A stretch of DNA of 64,000 nt from Hericium rajendrae (lineage: Eukaryota; Basidiomycota; Agaricomycetes; Russulales; Hericiaceae), in contig CM065883.1 of the NCBI GenBank assembly GCA_033439255.1, forward strand, positions 2,108,001-2,172,000, written 5' to 3'. This document shows positions 34,912 through 47,750 of this stretch, piece by piece. The notes under the pieces were generated by a model. That model was not told the DNA's origin, made no database searches, and was given only the letters and a program-made list of their open reading frames with translations. The position numbers and the translations under genes are program-made. Positions within the stretch are counted from its first letter, which is position 1; every line of letters begins with the position of its first letter.

Positions 34912-35954
34912 ATGCTTCAACCACTCTGGACACATGTGTGGACACCGAGACATTATGCCTCTTGGATCACCTTTAGCCTTCTCGGCCTCCTCGCAGATGG
35001 TGTCGCCGACCTCCTCCGACTCTTTCGCATCTCTTCCATTTCCAGTGGCCCCGTGTTGCGAGTGAGGTTTAGCACTCCTTGTCTGACGGCACCTGCTCAC
35101 CAGCTGATGCAGCCCAGCCCGCTTGACAGCTTGGAGTTCAGCGACCTGCTTCAGGAGTACCACAAGGCCTCCTTGGTCGACGAAGACCACACAGCCCACT
35201 TCGTCGGCCCTGACCGCATTTTGAAGCTCACCACTGCCACGTCTCCAGACGGCGGAAACGGTGGCGAGTCAGGGAGGCCAACACGTCAGAGTTTGTCAGG
35301 AAACTAGGCACCATTCCGGTACCCAGGCTTCGCCGGATGGACCGAGTGGAGGACACCGCATTCCTGCTCTTCGATCGCATCCCTGGCCACACGTTGTCCG
35401 AAGCCTGGGGCGACCTCCACTGGTGGTCGAAGATTCGCATCATGTGTGTCCTCCGCCAGTATGTTCGCATGTTGCGACATACCAACCCCTCCCCCAACTC
35501 ACCACCGGGACCCGTCACCAATGGCCCACCTCTCCCTGGTTCTGGGCCCATATTTGGGCCCAACTTCGCTGGACGGGGCCCTTGGACCACCTATGACGAC
35601 CTTGCCAATTGGTTCGACAGACAGGCTGACGTAGGGATGCGTTTGTTTTCTGTCCAACCAGACGACATCTGGCAGCGCCTCCGCTTTGACAAGTCCCAAC
35701 CTCTTGTGTTGACCCATGGCAATATAAACCCAGCAAATGTCCTCCTTGGAGAAGATGGCGTAGTATGGCTGATCGATTGGGGGGCGTCCGGCTTTTACCC
35801 TCCCTGGTTTGAGTATGTTGCTGCCACCAAGAGCTATTACGACAATAGGGTCCCATTTTGGGAATGGTGGATTCCATTCATCACCTGTGGGCCCTATTTT
35901 GAGCAGCTGGTGTGGTACGCCATACCCGGAACCGTACTGAAGCTGAGGCATTGA
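34912..35954 (+). CDS. APH-type (aminoglycoside phosphotransferase-like) kinase
   Basis: The fungal APH-family kinase-like fold. From the ATG at 34912 an N-terminal membrane-type helix (WITFSLLGLLADGVADLL) precedes SLEFSDLLQEYHKASLVDED and GPDRILKLTTATS. Then, in another frame from about 35265, come VREANTSEFVRKLGTIPVP, FLLFDRIPGHTLSEAW, the catalytic-loop region LVLTHGNINPANVLL and the DFG-like VVWLIDWGASGFYPPWFEY. It ends KLRH at 35954. Two oddities occur. The frame changes once near 35235-35265 with no room for an intron, and the catalytic loop has HGN where most members have HGD or HxD, replacing the catalytic Asp. Both suggest a decaying or catalytically dead copy. The Pro/Gly-rich stretch at about 35490-35580 is an unusual insert. 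Confidence 0.72.
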
Positions 35955-36287
35955 AACAAACCATCCTCCTGCTTTCCGCTATCCATACTCCCCCCCCCTC
36001 CTTTCTAGGTGTTTTTGTGCTGAAAGCAAGGAAACCATGATCTTCCCCTGCTGTCCCCTTGTCCTCCCTTGCCCCTTAGCTGTTCCGTGTATAGGCATTG
36101 TTGTATTGTGGATTGCTCTGTTGATGCTAGTGTACTTGTCAGATCTCAACTACTTTTTGTGGTTCGTTCCCTCTTGTATGCTTGCCCCTCATCCCTTTCC
36201 ACAGTACATCACCAAGGTGTCAAAATGTGAGATGCACAGAAACAACTGATCTCATATAGCAATCATGTGAGATGATTCTGAGTCCTA
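35955..36287. other. 3' flank of the kinase gene
   Basis: Pyrimidine-rich tract (C-run near 35991) and short chance frames. No gene is supported. Confidence 0.35.
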
Positions 36288-38162
36288 GGGTTCGACATGA
36301 GTGCACTCACAGGTGACCTGGATCCGAACCCACAGGTATTCAACATGGCACGAGGGCTGACCTGGATCTGCGTGGGTTTCAGCCACCAGGTGATCCGGAG
36401 CTGCAGGTAGGGCCCATGACATCACAGGTCACTTGCAGATCAGTTGGCCTCACTACTTACTACATCCTCTCATCTTCTCTTTTCGTCTTTCTCTTCAACT
36501 CAATGGCAGGGAGGGTTTTGTAGGGGCTAGAGGGGCCTTAGATGAGTCTACACAATCTTTATCTTACTTGCTGTACTAATCTTCGAAGTTTTGCTTGTTA
36601 TCGAGCGAGTGAGACTCGTTTTCCGCCGATCGACAGTCTCCAACTGGCAACAAGCCATCTTACTTTTCGCACACCATCCGCGCTCATTACCATTCTCACT
36701 TTCGATGATAGCTCTCGTGCTCACATTCTCCTTGTCGACATGTCAATCCCGCACCTCAGCCCCATTCTTTACCTCCCGCACACACCCTCGAGAGCGCTCA
36801 TGGCTCTGGTATTACACGTGGGAGGCCAGCAACAACAAACCGTCAAGCCCCATTGCTGTAGCAACGCGGCTCGACTACTTCTCATTGATTACTCGCATGG
36901 AGTTACATGCAGAGACTTTCATGCTCTCGCTCATATCCTCATTGCCCGACTGCATGCAGTTGCTCATGCACGATCACATGCCTGGAACAGCACGCATTTC
37001 CACTCATGTTCCACCAGTGCACGTATGTGCCTCTGACTGGATACCCCATCCCCACGACTACGACTCTGTGTGCAGATGCCCGTGCCGGCCTCAATGCCAT
37101 GCTCGGGCCTGCACCACTCAATCTCTGCATGCCCCAAGTTCAAACGTTGGCCGCGCATGCCCTTGCATGCCCGGGACAGTCTCACTCATACTCAAAAGAG
37201 CACGCACGGTTTTGGCATGGTGCACGTCTTTTCATATAGCTCTATTGTCACCTGCGCTGACCTGAAGCACAATCGTAACACACTCTCTCACCTCGATGTC
37301 TCAATCCCGATGCACCACCCCCTTCCATTACACTTCATGGATATGGCACCGGCCTTGGACTCTATTTTCTCAACCTCCCGGCCCTTGCAACGTGCGCCAG
37401 TCCGCGCGGCTCCCTTGTCTTCGCCCTCGACTAGCTAGACATGGACTGTACGGTGTTGCTGTCATTCAGCATCAAGCTTCCAAGGCAAAGCACAATGACA
37501 TCGCTGGGTGCATGTATGAATCGGAATTGTTTTTTGTCAACTCGCTCGAGCAGTTATACGTGCGCACAAGGATCGATAAGGTGAGTTCGCTGCGCAATCG
37601 CTTGGCAGATATTTCAGCGGGATGTATGCGGTATGCTACCCAAAGCACATGAACAAGCTCATGCTGCTCTCACTCGTGGGCATATCGTGCAATGCGAGCA
37701 ACTTCATGCAGCCGTCGTGCGAGGCCATCAACGAGCGGTCCAAGGGTGCGGAGACAGCATCTCACCTGTTCGTATTTTGGCTCTGGTGGTAGTTTGAAGG
37801 GGTCGGTGTGATTCAATAGATATATAGACTAGAAAATATATGTACACGCCGTGCACGCACCATCCGCAAAGACATTGAGGTCATGCATGTGCATGTTGAT
37901 TTGAAGGGAGCAGCACCATTTAATATAGATCAAACTATGGATGTAGTGTACATAGTATAGTACTAATATACTATTGATAAATAATTACTGGACTGCGAGT
38001 TGCTTGTGGGTTACTCACAGGTTGATGGAGTTCAGTAAAAGCTTGATCTGGTTCTGGACAGGTCTCAGCCACCGGGTGATCCAGATCTGCAGGTCAGGAA
38101 CCTGCATAAATGATAGGTATACCTGTATTGATAGACGGGTGACTCTGACTTGTGTTGAACCC
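36288..38162. mobile_element. Short-TIR element (TA duplication) carrying host-gene DNA
   Basis: The left end GGGTTCGACATGAGT and the inverse of the right end GGGTTCAACACAAGT match at 12 of 15 positions. TA lies outside both ends (36286-36287 and 38163-38164), as for Tc1/mariner-like elements. A direct repeat of about 45 bp around CAGCCACC(A/G)GGTGATCC lies inside each end (36390 and 38067). No transposase is seen, but the interior holds an ABHD-type pseudogene, so this looks like a Pack-type nonautonomous element. The element boundaries are inferred from the two ends alone. Confidence 0.55.
37290..37790 (+). pseudogene. ABHD4/5-CLD1-type alpha/beta-hydrolase pseudogene fragment
   Basis: The ABHD4/5 and yeast CLD1 families are lipid-acting alpha/beta hydrolases (CLD1 deacylates cardiolipin in mitochondria). 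The fragment reads GYGTGLGLYFLNLPALATCA, SPRGSLVFALD, then AKHNDIAGCMYESELFFVNS and LEQLYVRTRIDK. After an intron-like GTGAGT...CAG (about 37580-37618) it reads GMYAVCYPKHMNKLMLLSLV and GISCNASNFMQPSCEAINE. This is the expected order from the HGxG loop to the strand after the nucleophile elbow. It is broken: a TAG replaces the Trp of the ALDWLGM motif, frames change near 37480, and the nucleophile motif GHSxGG is lost at the exon junction. N- and C-terminal parts are not found. Confidence 0.82.
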
Positions 38163-38206
38163 TAGAAAGAGCACTGGCTTTGCATGTGTGATATTAAATA
38201 AAGTGT

Positions 38207-38366
38207 AAAAAAAAGTCAGGCTTGAACTGGAGTTGAACCTGCAAACTCGTCAGATTGAAGATGTGTGATTATATAAGCCAACTGCCTAATGGGGATGGTC
38301 ATCGTTTGCATGTCGTTTTCACTATGAAAAGGCGGTATAGAGTAAACGATTCTAAGGAATCGTAAT
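38207..38366 (-). repeat. tRNA-like (box A/box B) repeat, left inverted copy
   Basis: On the minus strand, TTAGGCAGTTGG (38278-38289) fits box A and GGTTCAACTCC (38229-38239) fits box B of a Pol III promoter. A run of eight T (38207-38214, minus strand) follows like a Pol III terminator. The acceptor ends do not pair, so this is not a working tRNA; it is more like a SINE head. It matches 52755-52900 in inverse orientation and ends at an inverted repeat ACGATTC/GAATCGT. Confidence 0.65.
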
Positions 38367-40700
38367 TTAAAGTTCTAATAAAGTTTATTGCTTTAATATA
38401 TATATCAGGTCTACATATTAAATATAAGATATATGAGACATATATTGAATGTAGGATATGAGAGACATATATTATACATAGGTTATGGGGGACACATATT
38501 GAATATAGGATATGTAAGACACATAAGCCTTATAGCTTTAATAGATACTGATAGCTTTCATAGCTAGTCATACTATCATAGCTACATAGTCAGCTCTCAT
38601 AGCTATGATAGCACTCCATAGCACTCCATAGCATCACCTTTGAGCTTTATAGCACTACATAGTATCACTCTTTGGCTATGTGGGCTATACAATAAAGGGC
38701 AATACTATGAAGCTAGGAGATCTATGTAGACTTTATAGAGCTATGTACCACTGGCAAATTTTTCAGATGAAGCTCCTATGCAGCTCCCAACTGCTCTCAG
38801 CTCTAAGGACCTGACTCCAAAGGAATGCTGGATCCAGTGCTCTGCAAGGCTCCAGCCTCCCTCCTATACATCCCTATAGCCCCCCATTGCTAGCTCTGTG
38901 CAGGTACTCCCAGTAGATGGACAGGGGGAGCAAAACCTCCATACCTCTAAGATCTCAAAATCCTGAATATTGTGCCATAGGCCCTAGTCACACAAGTCCC
39001 CCAGACTCCACATCAGAAACTAGATGGAAGTCCAAAATATGGGTGGATGGTGGGGTCGAGGATGGACAATGAGTAAGGCATGCAAGTCCCCCCAGACTGG
39101 TGCAGGAGATTTGAGTTAAGAGTAGACAGGATTGAATGAGGATCACAGAGTGTAAGAGCAGCAAGGGTTGAGGATAAGCAGAAAGGGATGGATGCCATCC
39201 CTAGAATGTTAAAGGAGATGAGAATGGAGAGAAAGGATTTATGGAGCAAGGTCATGTCGGATTAGGACGTGTGAGGGCGTGTTTTGGAGGTGTGAACAAT
39301 GCAGAGGAGATTCAAAAATCTGCTTGTTGATTAGTGGTCTGAATGCCGAGATATGGCTGAGCCAAAAGAGACCTAAATTGCCAAGTGACTTGCTGGATGA
39401 CTACCTAAGCCATAGAATACCCCAGAGCTCATATAGGGATTCAAAAGCATTCGAGTATGCAAGCAGAGCACAAAAATTCTCATCCAAATCGGTCCAGAAA
39501 TGAAGGAGATGTGGCAGGATAGGGAGGATGGCTAGCTGCAAAAGCCAGGTGAAGGTTGAATGGGAACGGCTAGGCAGATAACCACAATTGGAGGCTTGTT
39601 CAAATTCCTTTCATAAACCTGTTAAGGGACAAAAGGGTTTGCAGTGATAGCACATGTGTCAAGACTGGGTTCAGAGGAACAGTGAAGCCATCCAAGTCAC
39701 CCCAAGGGATCAAGGATCAAAGAGCAGAGGATGTCATAGAGAGTAGAGACAGGCTGAGAATGTCTAAGGTACAATGGGACTGGAGAGTCAAGTGGACAAA
39801 CTGAGGAAGCCAGTCAGGAAGGTAGCCCTATATATACTGGAAGAATAGCCCAAAGGGGAACAAGGGATATCCTGAAAGGGGAACAAGGGGAAGGGGAACA
39901 AGAGATGTCCCAAAGGGGAACAAGGGATATCCTAAAGGGGAACAAGGGATATCCTAACAGGGAACAAGAGGAAATAACAAGGGAGTGTCCATATAGGGAA
40001 CAAAGGGAATGAAGAAGACCAATGGGTGATTCATGACAACATGTGGATCGAGCGCTACAAGCCTTTTAAGACACCCAAGAGTGCCACTCATTCCATTGGA
40101 ATCCAACGGAATGTGATGGTGCTCCTGGAGACATTTCAGGTGTCTCAGAATACGACGATTACTGTGGTCCAGATGCAACAGACAGCAGAGATATGGATAT
40201 GCAGTCTGGGCCCTTCCCAGAGGCTGTGGCCCCATAGGTGGAATGGGAATGGCTGGTCGTATCAGGTCATATGAGGGCTTGTTGGAATCACATTAGAAAC
40301 ACAAATGTGAGCGTCCAAACTGTTTGACAATCCGCTGGATATTTGGCCTTGGGTGTAGAGATAAGTCTGGCATGAAGAACAGGCAGGGTGTAGTAAGGTG
40401 GTGCCTTACTACACATGCAAGGAGGCGTGTGCGAGAGATCATGACTTAGTAGGATCGAGGGAGTCCGGGAGGGAGGTCCCAGACTATGTGTCAGCAGAGA
40501 CATTTGTGTGTGTTTGTATGCTACGGGTCCACAGTGCCAGCAGGGCTAGCGCTGTCTTTTTACCTTTTCAACAACTACATCCATATCTGTAATGTGCAAT
40601 CCATTGCTACCCCATTGGGTAACGTGGATCCTGTTCATCCCAGGTGTGAAGTAGTGCGAAAAGTGTCCTTGTTACACTTTTTTGAACACCACCGCTTCAA
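38367..40700. repeat. AT-rich and low-complexity flank of the gypsy element
   Basis: No gene is seen. There are three tandem units of about 40 bp around GACATATATTGAATGTAGGA (38437-38525), many CATAGCT words (38551-38680), and four to six copies of AAAGGGGAACAAGGGATATCC (39851-39970). A possible LTR (TGTTGGAATCACATT near 40279 to about 40605) lies here but has no partner to confirm it. Confidence 0.5.
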
Positions 40701-43700
40701 ATTACCCAATTTCTGGTGCAATCAGAACCAATGGCACCCAAGCCCTTTACCCAAGCACAGTCTCGAGCGACAGTGGATAAAATCACTGCCGATGAGTCTG
40801 CACCATTGGGCGGAACCTAGGATATGCCTGGATTCCTTGCCCCGGTTATACCGGGCAACCAAAACCTCCCCATCACGTCCTCCCCAACAGAGGACAAGAT
40901 TGAGGCTGACAGAACATTTGCTTTGCCACAGGACATCGCACAGTCCACCCCGGTCGCAGATCAACATGACTGGGATGACGCTGAGTCATTTCCTGACAAC
41001 GAGGGGAATGAACTTGAGTATTTAGATGACACCGTCCCATGTGAGGAAAGCAAGCTGGAACTCAATGCATCTTTCATGGATGGGATCAATGAAGGCCTCG
41101 AACGTATGACCAGGATCCAGGATGTGGCACTGGACGCCTTCAAGTTATTCAATGAAGAAAAAGCCAAGATCCACTACTTCATAACGAAGTTGACAGATGG
41201 CCGACGGACTGGAACGTCTGAACGTGCACGATCACGTAGCTGTAGCAAGGGAAAAGGGAAGGTGAGTGATAGAGCTGCCATCCCTTTCCTAGATGACCGT
41301 GCAATCTTTGAGAGCACCGCCAACACTATGAAGGCCAACGCCAACATGAGCGCAGCACAGGAAAACCTGGATGGTCCACAACGTGACAACGAGACCAATC
41401 ACCAGTATGAGATCTGACTGGCAGCCAGTCAGCGAATCACTCATCATCAGGAAGAGGTGGAGCAAGTGTTTCAAGAACGACGACTTCCTGCCAGATACAA
41501 AGCACCCAAAGGCCCGACTGAGAATATTCCCCAGTCAGACAGCAGCTACAGCCTATCAACAAATCACGAGGCTGGAGCTCATGCCCAGGGACGACTAACT
41601 CTTCACTCCACTCACAAGTATGAGGTAGTCAACCCGCAAACTACTCGACAGGAGAGTGCAGCACCACAAAACTCACGACGAGGCAGCACCACCCCTCCAA
41701 TGCAACCCAAGATTGCAGCGGCGGTAGTGGGATTCAGCAGTAATCAAGGAGGCTCGGTGGCTAGGCCATCGAACCTCCCCGTGAGTGCACCCACAATACA
41801 TTCGACTGGGACTCAGGGAACCACCCCAGCTCCACAGCCATCTATGGTGAACCAGTCGTATAGTACGATGGCACCTACCACGAGTGGCCATGCGACCAGT
41901 GCAGTGGGACACCATACCAGGACACACGCAGTGATCCAGGGAGCGCCCACTGCTCTGACCTATATGCAACAAGGCGTACTGACCCGCATCATCGAAATGA
42001 TACGAGACAGAGTAGGAGATGAACCCCCTATGGTAATCCCAACTCATGGCAAACATGTTAAATTACCCCCGCCGGAAAAGTACAGAGGTCAAGACGACCT
42101 AGAAGTATTTGACATATGGCTCGTGGCCTTACTCCGATGGATGCGTATTAGTTACATGACGGGAGTCGCATCTGACGTCTCCCATCTAAACTATCTTGGA
42201 ACCATACTGACCGGTGATGCGGCAGTATGGTATGCATCGGAGATCGAGGACCCATACCGCTCAAAGGTCCATTGGACGTTCGAAGAAGCAATAATCGTGT
42301 TACACATGCGATTCATCCACAAGGCCACTGCAATACAAGTGTATGAACAATGGATCCATTGCAGATATTCCCGTAGGCAAGGAGTTGCTGCATTTTTCAA
42401 TGAAATGAAATGCCGAGCATCGTGATTAATTGAGGCTCCCAGCGACTACACATTTAAGAAGCAATTCATCGGCAGCCTCCCAGAGGATATCATTACTGTG
42501 ATATTCACCAACCGAGAGGTCTCCACTGAGCATAGCACTGTACAGGATGTGCTAGATGCTGCTCTATGCATAGAGGAGGGCCAAGAATTGGTCCGCGCCC
42601 ACCGCGAGGCAGCAAGTGGCTGGGCTGGTACCAATCACCTGACCCCAACCACAAGCCCGCCTGGTGCATGACGAATGGAGTTTGTGTCACGCAACAAACC
42701 CAAGGTGCGGTTCACACCGCAGGAATCGTGTAGACATGCTGACAGCCGTCCGGCCACACAGACGAGCGACAAACCCAACTCATCGGCAACGACGTCGGCC
42801 TGGGTAATGACCCGGCCATCCACATCCACACGAACCCCCAGTGACTCGAATCACCCATCAATGAATGACACTCAACCCAACAACAAAGAGCCACTTCGGT
42901 GCTTCAGTTGCAGGTCAGCCCAGCACTTCGCTAATGACCCGAAGTGCCCCAAATACGGTCAGAATCGTAGTAGCACCTGAGACCGACAGCACGTATTCAC
43001 GGCTCGAATTCTTGATGACCATTCAGAGGAGGGGTCACCTGAACAGGAACCCCATTCCGCCACCGAGGAGGACCGAGACACACCAGAGAATGAGGAATTT
43101 TCTGACGTGTCAATCCCACTGGACAATGCATATAACTCCTCAGGCGCCGAATACGCTGAGGACTATGAATGCGATCGCAGTTCAGACGATGACAGCGATG
43201 ACCACATGCAGTTTGCTAGCATGCATCTCGCCACCATGTGCATCCTCACCGACTCACAGTCTTCGTCCGAGGATGACGACATGCCGCACCTAACAGATTT
43301 TGACGACTCCTCGGACGACGAAACCCACGAAGATGATTCTGCCCACTGGACACAGCGTCCGGGTGTAGAATCGACCCAGAGGGTGGGCACTCGTGCAACA
43401 GCACATACCTTGAGGCACACCAGTCCCAGCTATGAAATTATATTGTGTACCAGCAACTTGCCTAAATCGTATTACAAAAAACCCGGCAGTTGCTGCTCGG
43501 GACCTTGCCACGCACAATATAATTCACTCGTATTATAATGTACGTCGGGGCCGCTTACCGGGCCGTACACTACGCACTACCGCGCGCTTAGCGCCCCTAC
43601 TCACTCGGCACCGTGCCCGCTTCGCCTCGGCACCGTCCACCGCCCTGCGCGCTTCCCGCCTCGGCTACGTGCTCACCGCCTCCCGCCCTCGGCTATGCGC

Positions 43701-46700
43701 CCGCGTGCCTCCCGCCCTCGGCTACGCGCCTGTGCCCGCCTCCCGCCACCGCCGCTCGCTCCCAGCCACCGCCGCCACCGCTGCTCGCTCCCAGCCGCCG
43801 CAGCCGCCGCCGCTCGCTCCCAGCCGCCGCCACCGCTGCCGCCACTCGCTCCCCGCTGCCGCCACTCGCTCCCCGCTGCTGCCGCCGCTCTCCCCGCCGC
43901 CGCCGCCCGTTCCCAGCCGCTGCCGCCGCTCGCTCCCCGGCAACGTTGCTGCGACGCACGTCATCAGCGCCACAGGCGCTGCTGCCGTCGTCGTTGCTGC
44001 GTTGCTGGCATGGTGCTACGCCCGCACGCGGCCGCTGGGACCTGTGCGCCGTTGCTACATACCCCACGCGGTCGTCGGGCATTCGACGTGGGCGCTGGGC
44101 ATCGCGCGCGGGTGCTAGCGTTCGGCGCGGGTGCTGGAGCCTCGGCGCGGGTGCTGGAGCCTCGGCGCGGGTGCTGGAGCCTGAGCGTGAGTGGATGGGG
44201 GCGGGAAGGGGGCAGCGTGCCGTTGCTGCGCTGTGCTTGCCAGTGTCGCGGTGCTGCACGTCGCGCGCGGGCGTTGCAGATCCGTCACGAGCGTCCAGCG
44301 ACGCTTAGGGTCTTGAGAGCCGCGGACGTGCGACGCGCGACGCGTAGAGGCTGCGGCCACACGCGCCGGGTGTTGTCGTGGGTGTGGGTGCTGGCACCGC
44401 GCAAGCGCGGGTGTCGGACGCACGTCCACGTTGTCGCACGCGGGTCCGTACGCGTCCAGGGCGTGTTGTACGCGCCTCTGCGCGTGTCCGGCGTGGGTGG
44501 AGGGTGGAGGTGGGTGGACGGCTGTGATGGGCCGTGGAGGGCGTGGTCGAGGGGCGTGGAGCGCGGCGGATGCGCGGTTGGCGAGGGAGATAGAGAGGCC
44601 AGCAGAAGGGAGGCGCGGCGCGCGAAGAGCGCGGAGGTGCGCGTGAGTGCGAAGAGGGAGGAGTGGCGAGCAGGACTGCAGGACAGGGTAGGAGGTAGGG
44701 AGAGGACGAGCCGCGTACCAACTGTGACGCGGCTCGGCAATCGCCGAATCTCGGTGGCTGAAGGCCGAGAAGACCGAGGGTGGAGGAGGAGACGAGTCTT
44801 GTGCGGTTTCTGTACCGCAAAAGACAGAGATTGAAGCGCATATACGTACCTATAGTAGCATAGAACCTATGATAGAAGAAATAAGCCATTAATGACAATA
44901 TTAGAGTCAGGAGGACGAAAATACAGTAACCTTAGGTAACCCTAATGCATAGTTCAGATGGTGCAGGCTTCACCCCTTCGAAATTGGACAAACGAGTTAT
45001 GCGAAACGTCTTTAAAAGTCATACATTATATATTTCCGAGAGTACAAATATTTTGATGAAGATCGGAGACCTCAAGACTCGAAAAACTTGTAGAATCTGG
45101 CCTGAAACGACCGAATAACATCAATCTGATCCAGATCCTATAGATCTGGGACATAAAAAAATCTAATAAAGTACGATTACATAGTATAGTGCGCCCCGAT
45201 ACGTTATACCACAGCGATAGATGGTAGAAGGGAGGTGTGCTAAGATATCGCGACTCGAATCAGATGTCCGGCGTGCCCGAGACGTCGATTCGAGCTCGAC
45301 GCGTTTGGCATTATTGACAAGCGCCGTCTATTTTAGACGTGCTTATCAGTGCTCCGCATACAGAGCACTTCCAGTCCATTGTATTTGTATCAAACGTCGT
45401 ACATACATTGTTGCATTGTATCTACAGTTGAAGTATTATTTGTAGAGTTTAAGACAATTTATTGTCTTTGCAAATCGTCTTCGAATTTCACCAGCGTCGT
45501 TCGGTGCACTGTTCGGCAATTGCCGGTTGGTGCCACAAGGCCAATGGCTGAGCCTGTCCTCTCTTCCTCCTCCTCCCGTCAAGCGGGGATGATCTAGGGC
45601 TCAATAGCCCTCAAGTTTGTAAGTCTTTCATTTGTGCTTTGTATCTATATGATATATTGACTATTTCTTTCCTATTTTAGTCTCCGAGCGCGATGACGTG
45701 GCACCACAGGCCGCACGACGACGCCGCGCGTCCGCTTCCCATTTCCCCTCCCCCGCGTTCGCAAATGCGCGTCTCGCACCGCCTGCGCATTCACACGCTC
45801 GCGCAATGCGACGTAGCGCTATTCGACAACCCCCACGTGCCCTAGCAACCGTGCATCCGCGCCAGGGCCCCTACCTCCATCCACCATCTCCCTCGCGCTT
45901 ACAAACGCACGTTCGACCTTCCTCAGCCCCCTGTGCGATGATCGCACGTCACGCGGGGTCTCGCGCTTGCAAGTGTGCGCCGTTCAAGTCCCCGGATGCC
46001 CGATTGCCACAAACACCAGTCCCCACCCACCCATCTGCGCGTCAACGCCCCGTCTTGCCCCCCATGCGCGCGTACCAGCACGCTGCACGCACCGACCAGC
46101 GCCGGCGGCACACGGGTTAGATGCCGTGTGTAGCGCTCGATCTGCCCCCGCTCGTACGAGCCTGCGCGCATGGCAGCCCATTCCGCGCGCCAGCAGCCAC
46201 CTCCACGCACGTACCAGCGTGCACAGACCGGCAACGCTGGCACGCGCTTGTTAGTACCCCGCCTGTCCCCTGCTCTGGTCCTCCTCGCAATGGCTGCGAA
46301 CCCGCCGGTGTCTGTGCACGCACCCCACGCGCCACACACAACACCGGAGCACCCGCCCGTCGCGCGCTGCGCCCATGGCCCACGACCCCGCCCTGTGCAG
46401 TATGAGCATTCTGTGCTCATACGTGACGTGCGGGCGCGTAGCGCGCCGGCCAGCGCATGGTGCGCTACGGCGTAACATGCGGGCATGCTCTGCGGTGGCG
46501 CGGCAGGCGCGTCCTAAAGCGAGCATACGGCCAGTAGCGCACGGGGCATGCATGCAGTGCGTGCATGACCGAAGCTGCGGACGCGGGCCAGCTGCACGGC
46601 GGGAGTGGGAGCAGGAGCGGACAGGCACGGTAAGCACGTGGCGGGAGCGGTGCGGGCTAGCGGTGGGAGTAGGAGCGGCGCGGACTAGCGGCGGGGGGCT

Positions 46701-46804
46701 CTGCAGCAAGCTTGCATAGCCGCTGCGCGGGGGCAGGCGCGCGCGGTAGGCGCCAGCGAGCGGTGCGCGGCGGGGAGCTGCGGAAAGCGGTAAGCACGGG
46801 GCGG

Positions 46805-47750
46805 GGAGCGGTAAGCGCGCGGCGAGGAGCGGTAAGCGCGCGGCGAGGAGCGGTAAGCGCGCGGCGAGGAGCGGTAAGCGCGCTGATGTGTGGACCCTGG
46901 GAATGGAGGCGGCAGCCAAAACCAAAACCAACAGAGTACCGGGGGGTGCGAGGGGACCAAGTATCTCAAGTGAGGAGTGAGGTGAGGGCAGCTGAAGGTC
47001 ACTGCAGCAGGAACGATGGAACGGCTGGTTCGCTAAGGGCGATACTGAGGCGATCTGGTGATAAGCAGCTGGGAAGGATGAGGAACGGCTGTAGAATGAC
47101 AAGGGGAACGACGAGACACACGGGTCTCCGATACGACGGACTGATCCTAGAGAAAAGGACTGAAAAGCGGCTGATATGACTGAATCTGACGAACGACGCT
47201 GCGGGCGGACTGGCCTAAAGGAGGGCGAACTTGTCTAAAGCCCGGAGAACAATGAGAACAACAGTGAGAGAGACTTCTGAGGTCTGAGCTCTGAGGGGGA
47301 AAGGTGCACTGGGGGGTTCTATTCGAAGCTGGGACTCTGTCTACCATACAAGTAAGAAACTCGCCCTGGGCGATCTCGGGCGATCTCGGACTCGGCTGCT
47401 CTATGGTACATCTATGGTCCGAAACCATCAAAAGGCGGCATCCAGGCATCCTGTACAACACAGACCCGGTATCATAATGCCCACAACCTGATTGGCTCAC
47501 CAAAACCGCTGAGGACGACCTGGAGCGAACTTGAGGAAACCTTGGTGAGGCCTGCAGTAGCTAACAACTCCTGAGATGAGGGACATCACTGCTCTGAGCG
47601 AGGTTGGTGGGTGAGGAGCTGGAAGCTGGATGGAAGTGAAGGGGAACTGCATGGGAGATGGTGAGATGAGGTCTGACGTTGCTGAACACAGCTTGAGGCG
47701 TATCAGTGCGGCGAGGAGCGGTAAAGCGCGTGGCGAGGAGCGGTAAGCGA
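46805..47750. repeat. 21-bp GC-rich tandem array interrupted by an insertion
   Basis: Units of GGAGCGGTAAGCGCGCGGCGA repeat about four times at 46805-46883 and resume twice at 47708-47750. The 822 bp between break the array. Confidence 0.8.
46884..47705. mobile_element. Probable solo LTR inside the GC-rich element
   Basis: This 822-bp sequence begins TGATGTGTGG and ends GGCGTATCA, fitting TG...CA ends, and is set into the 21-bp array with GCGC on the left and GTGC on the right (a near-perfect 4-bp duplication). It has no coding content. The family is unknown because no internal region is present. Confidence 0.45.

Noticed and set aside
36542-37265. Long plus-strand frames of 110-224 codons
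   Set aside because: No family motif, overlapping frames, and they lie next to the degenerate hydrolase fragment in a presumed element.
43432-44834. Several long overlapping frames rich in Pro, Ser, Arg and Ala on both strands
   Set aside because: They overlap in all frames in a CCGCCGCT-rich tract; no family motif is present, so they are composition artefacts.
45698-47102. Long frames on both strands in GC-rich DNA
   Set aside because: Same reason: low-complexity translation of GC-rich repeats, with a 21-bp array inside.
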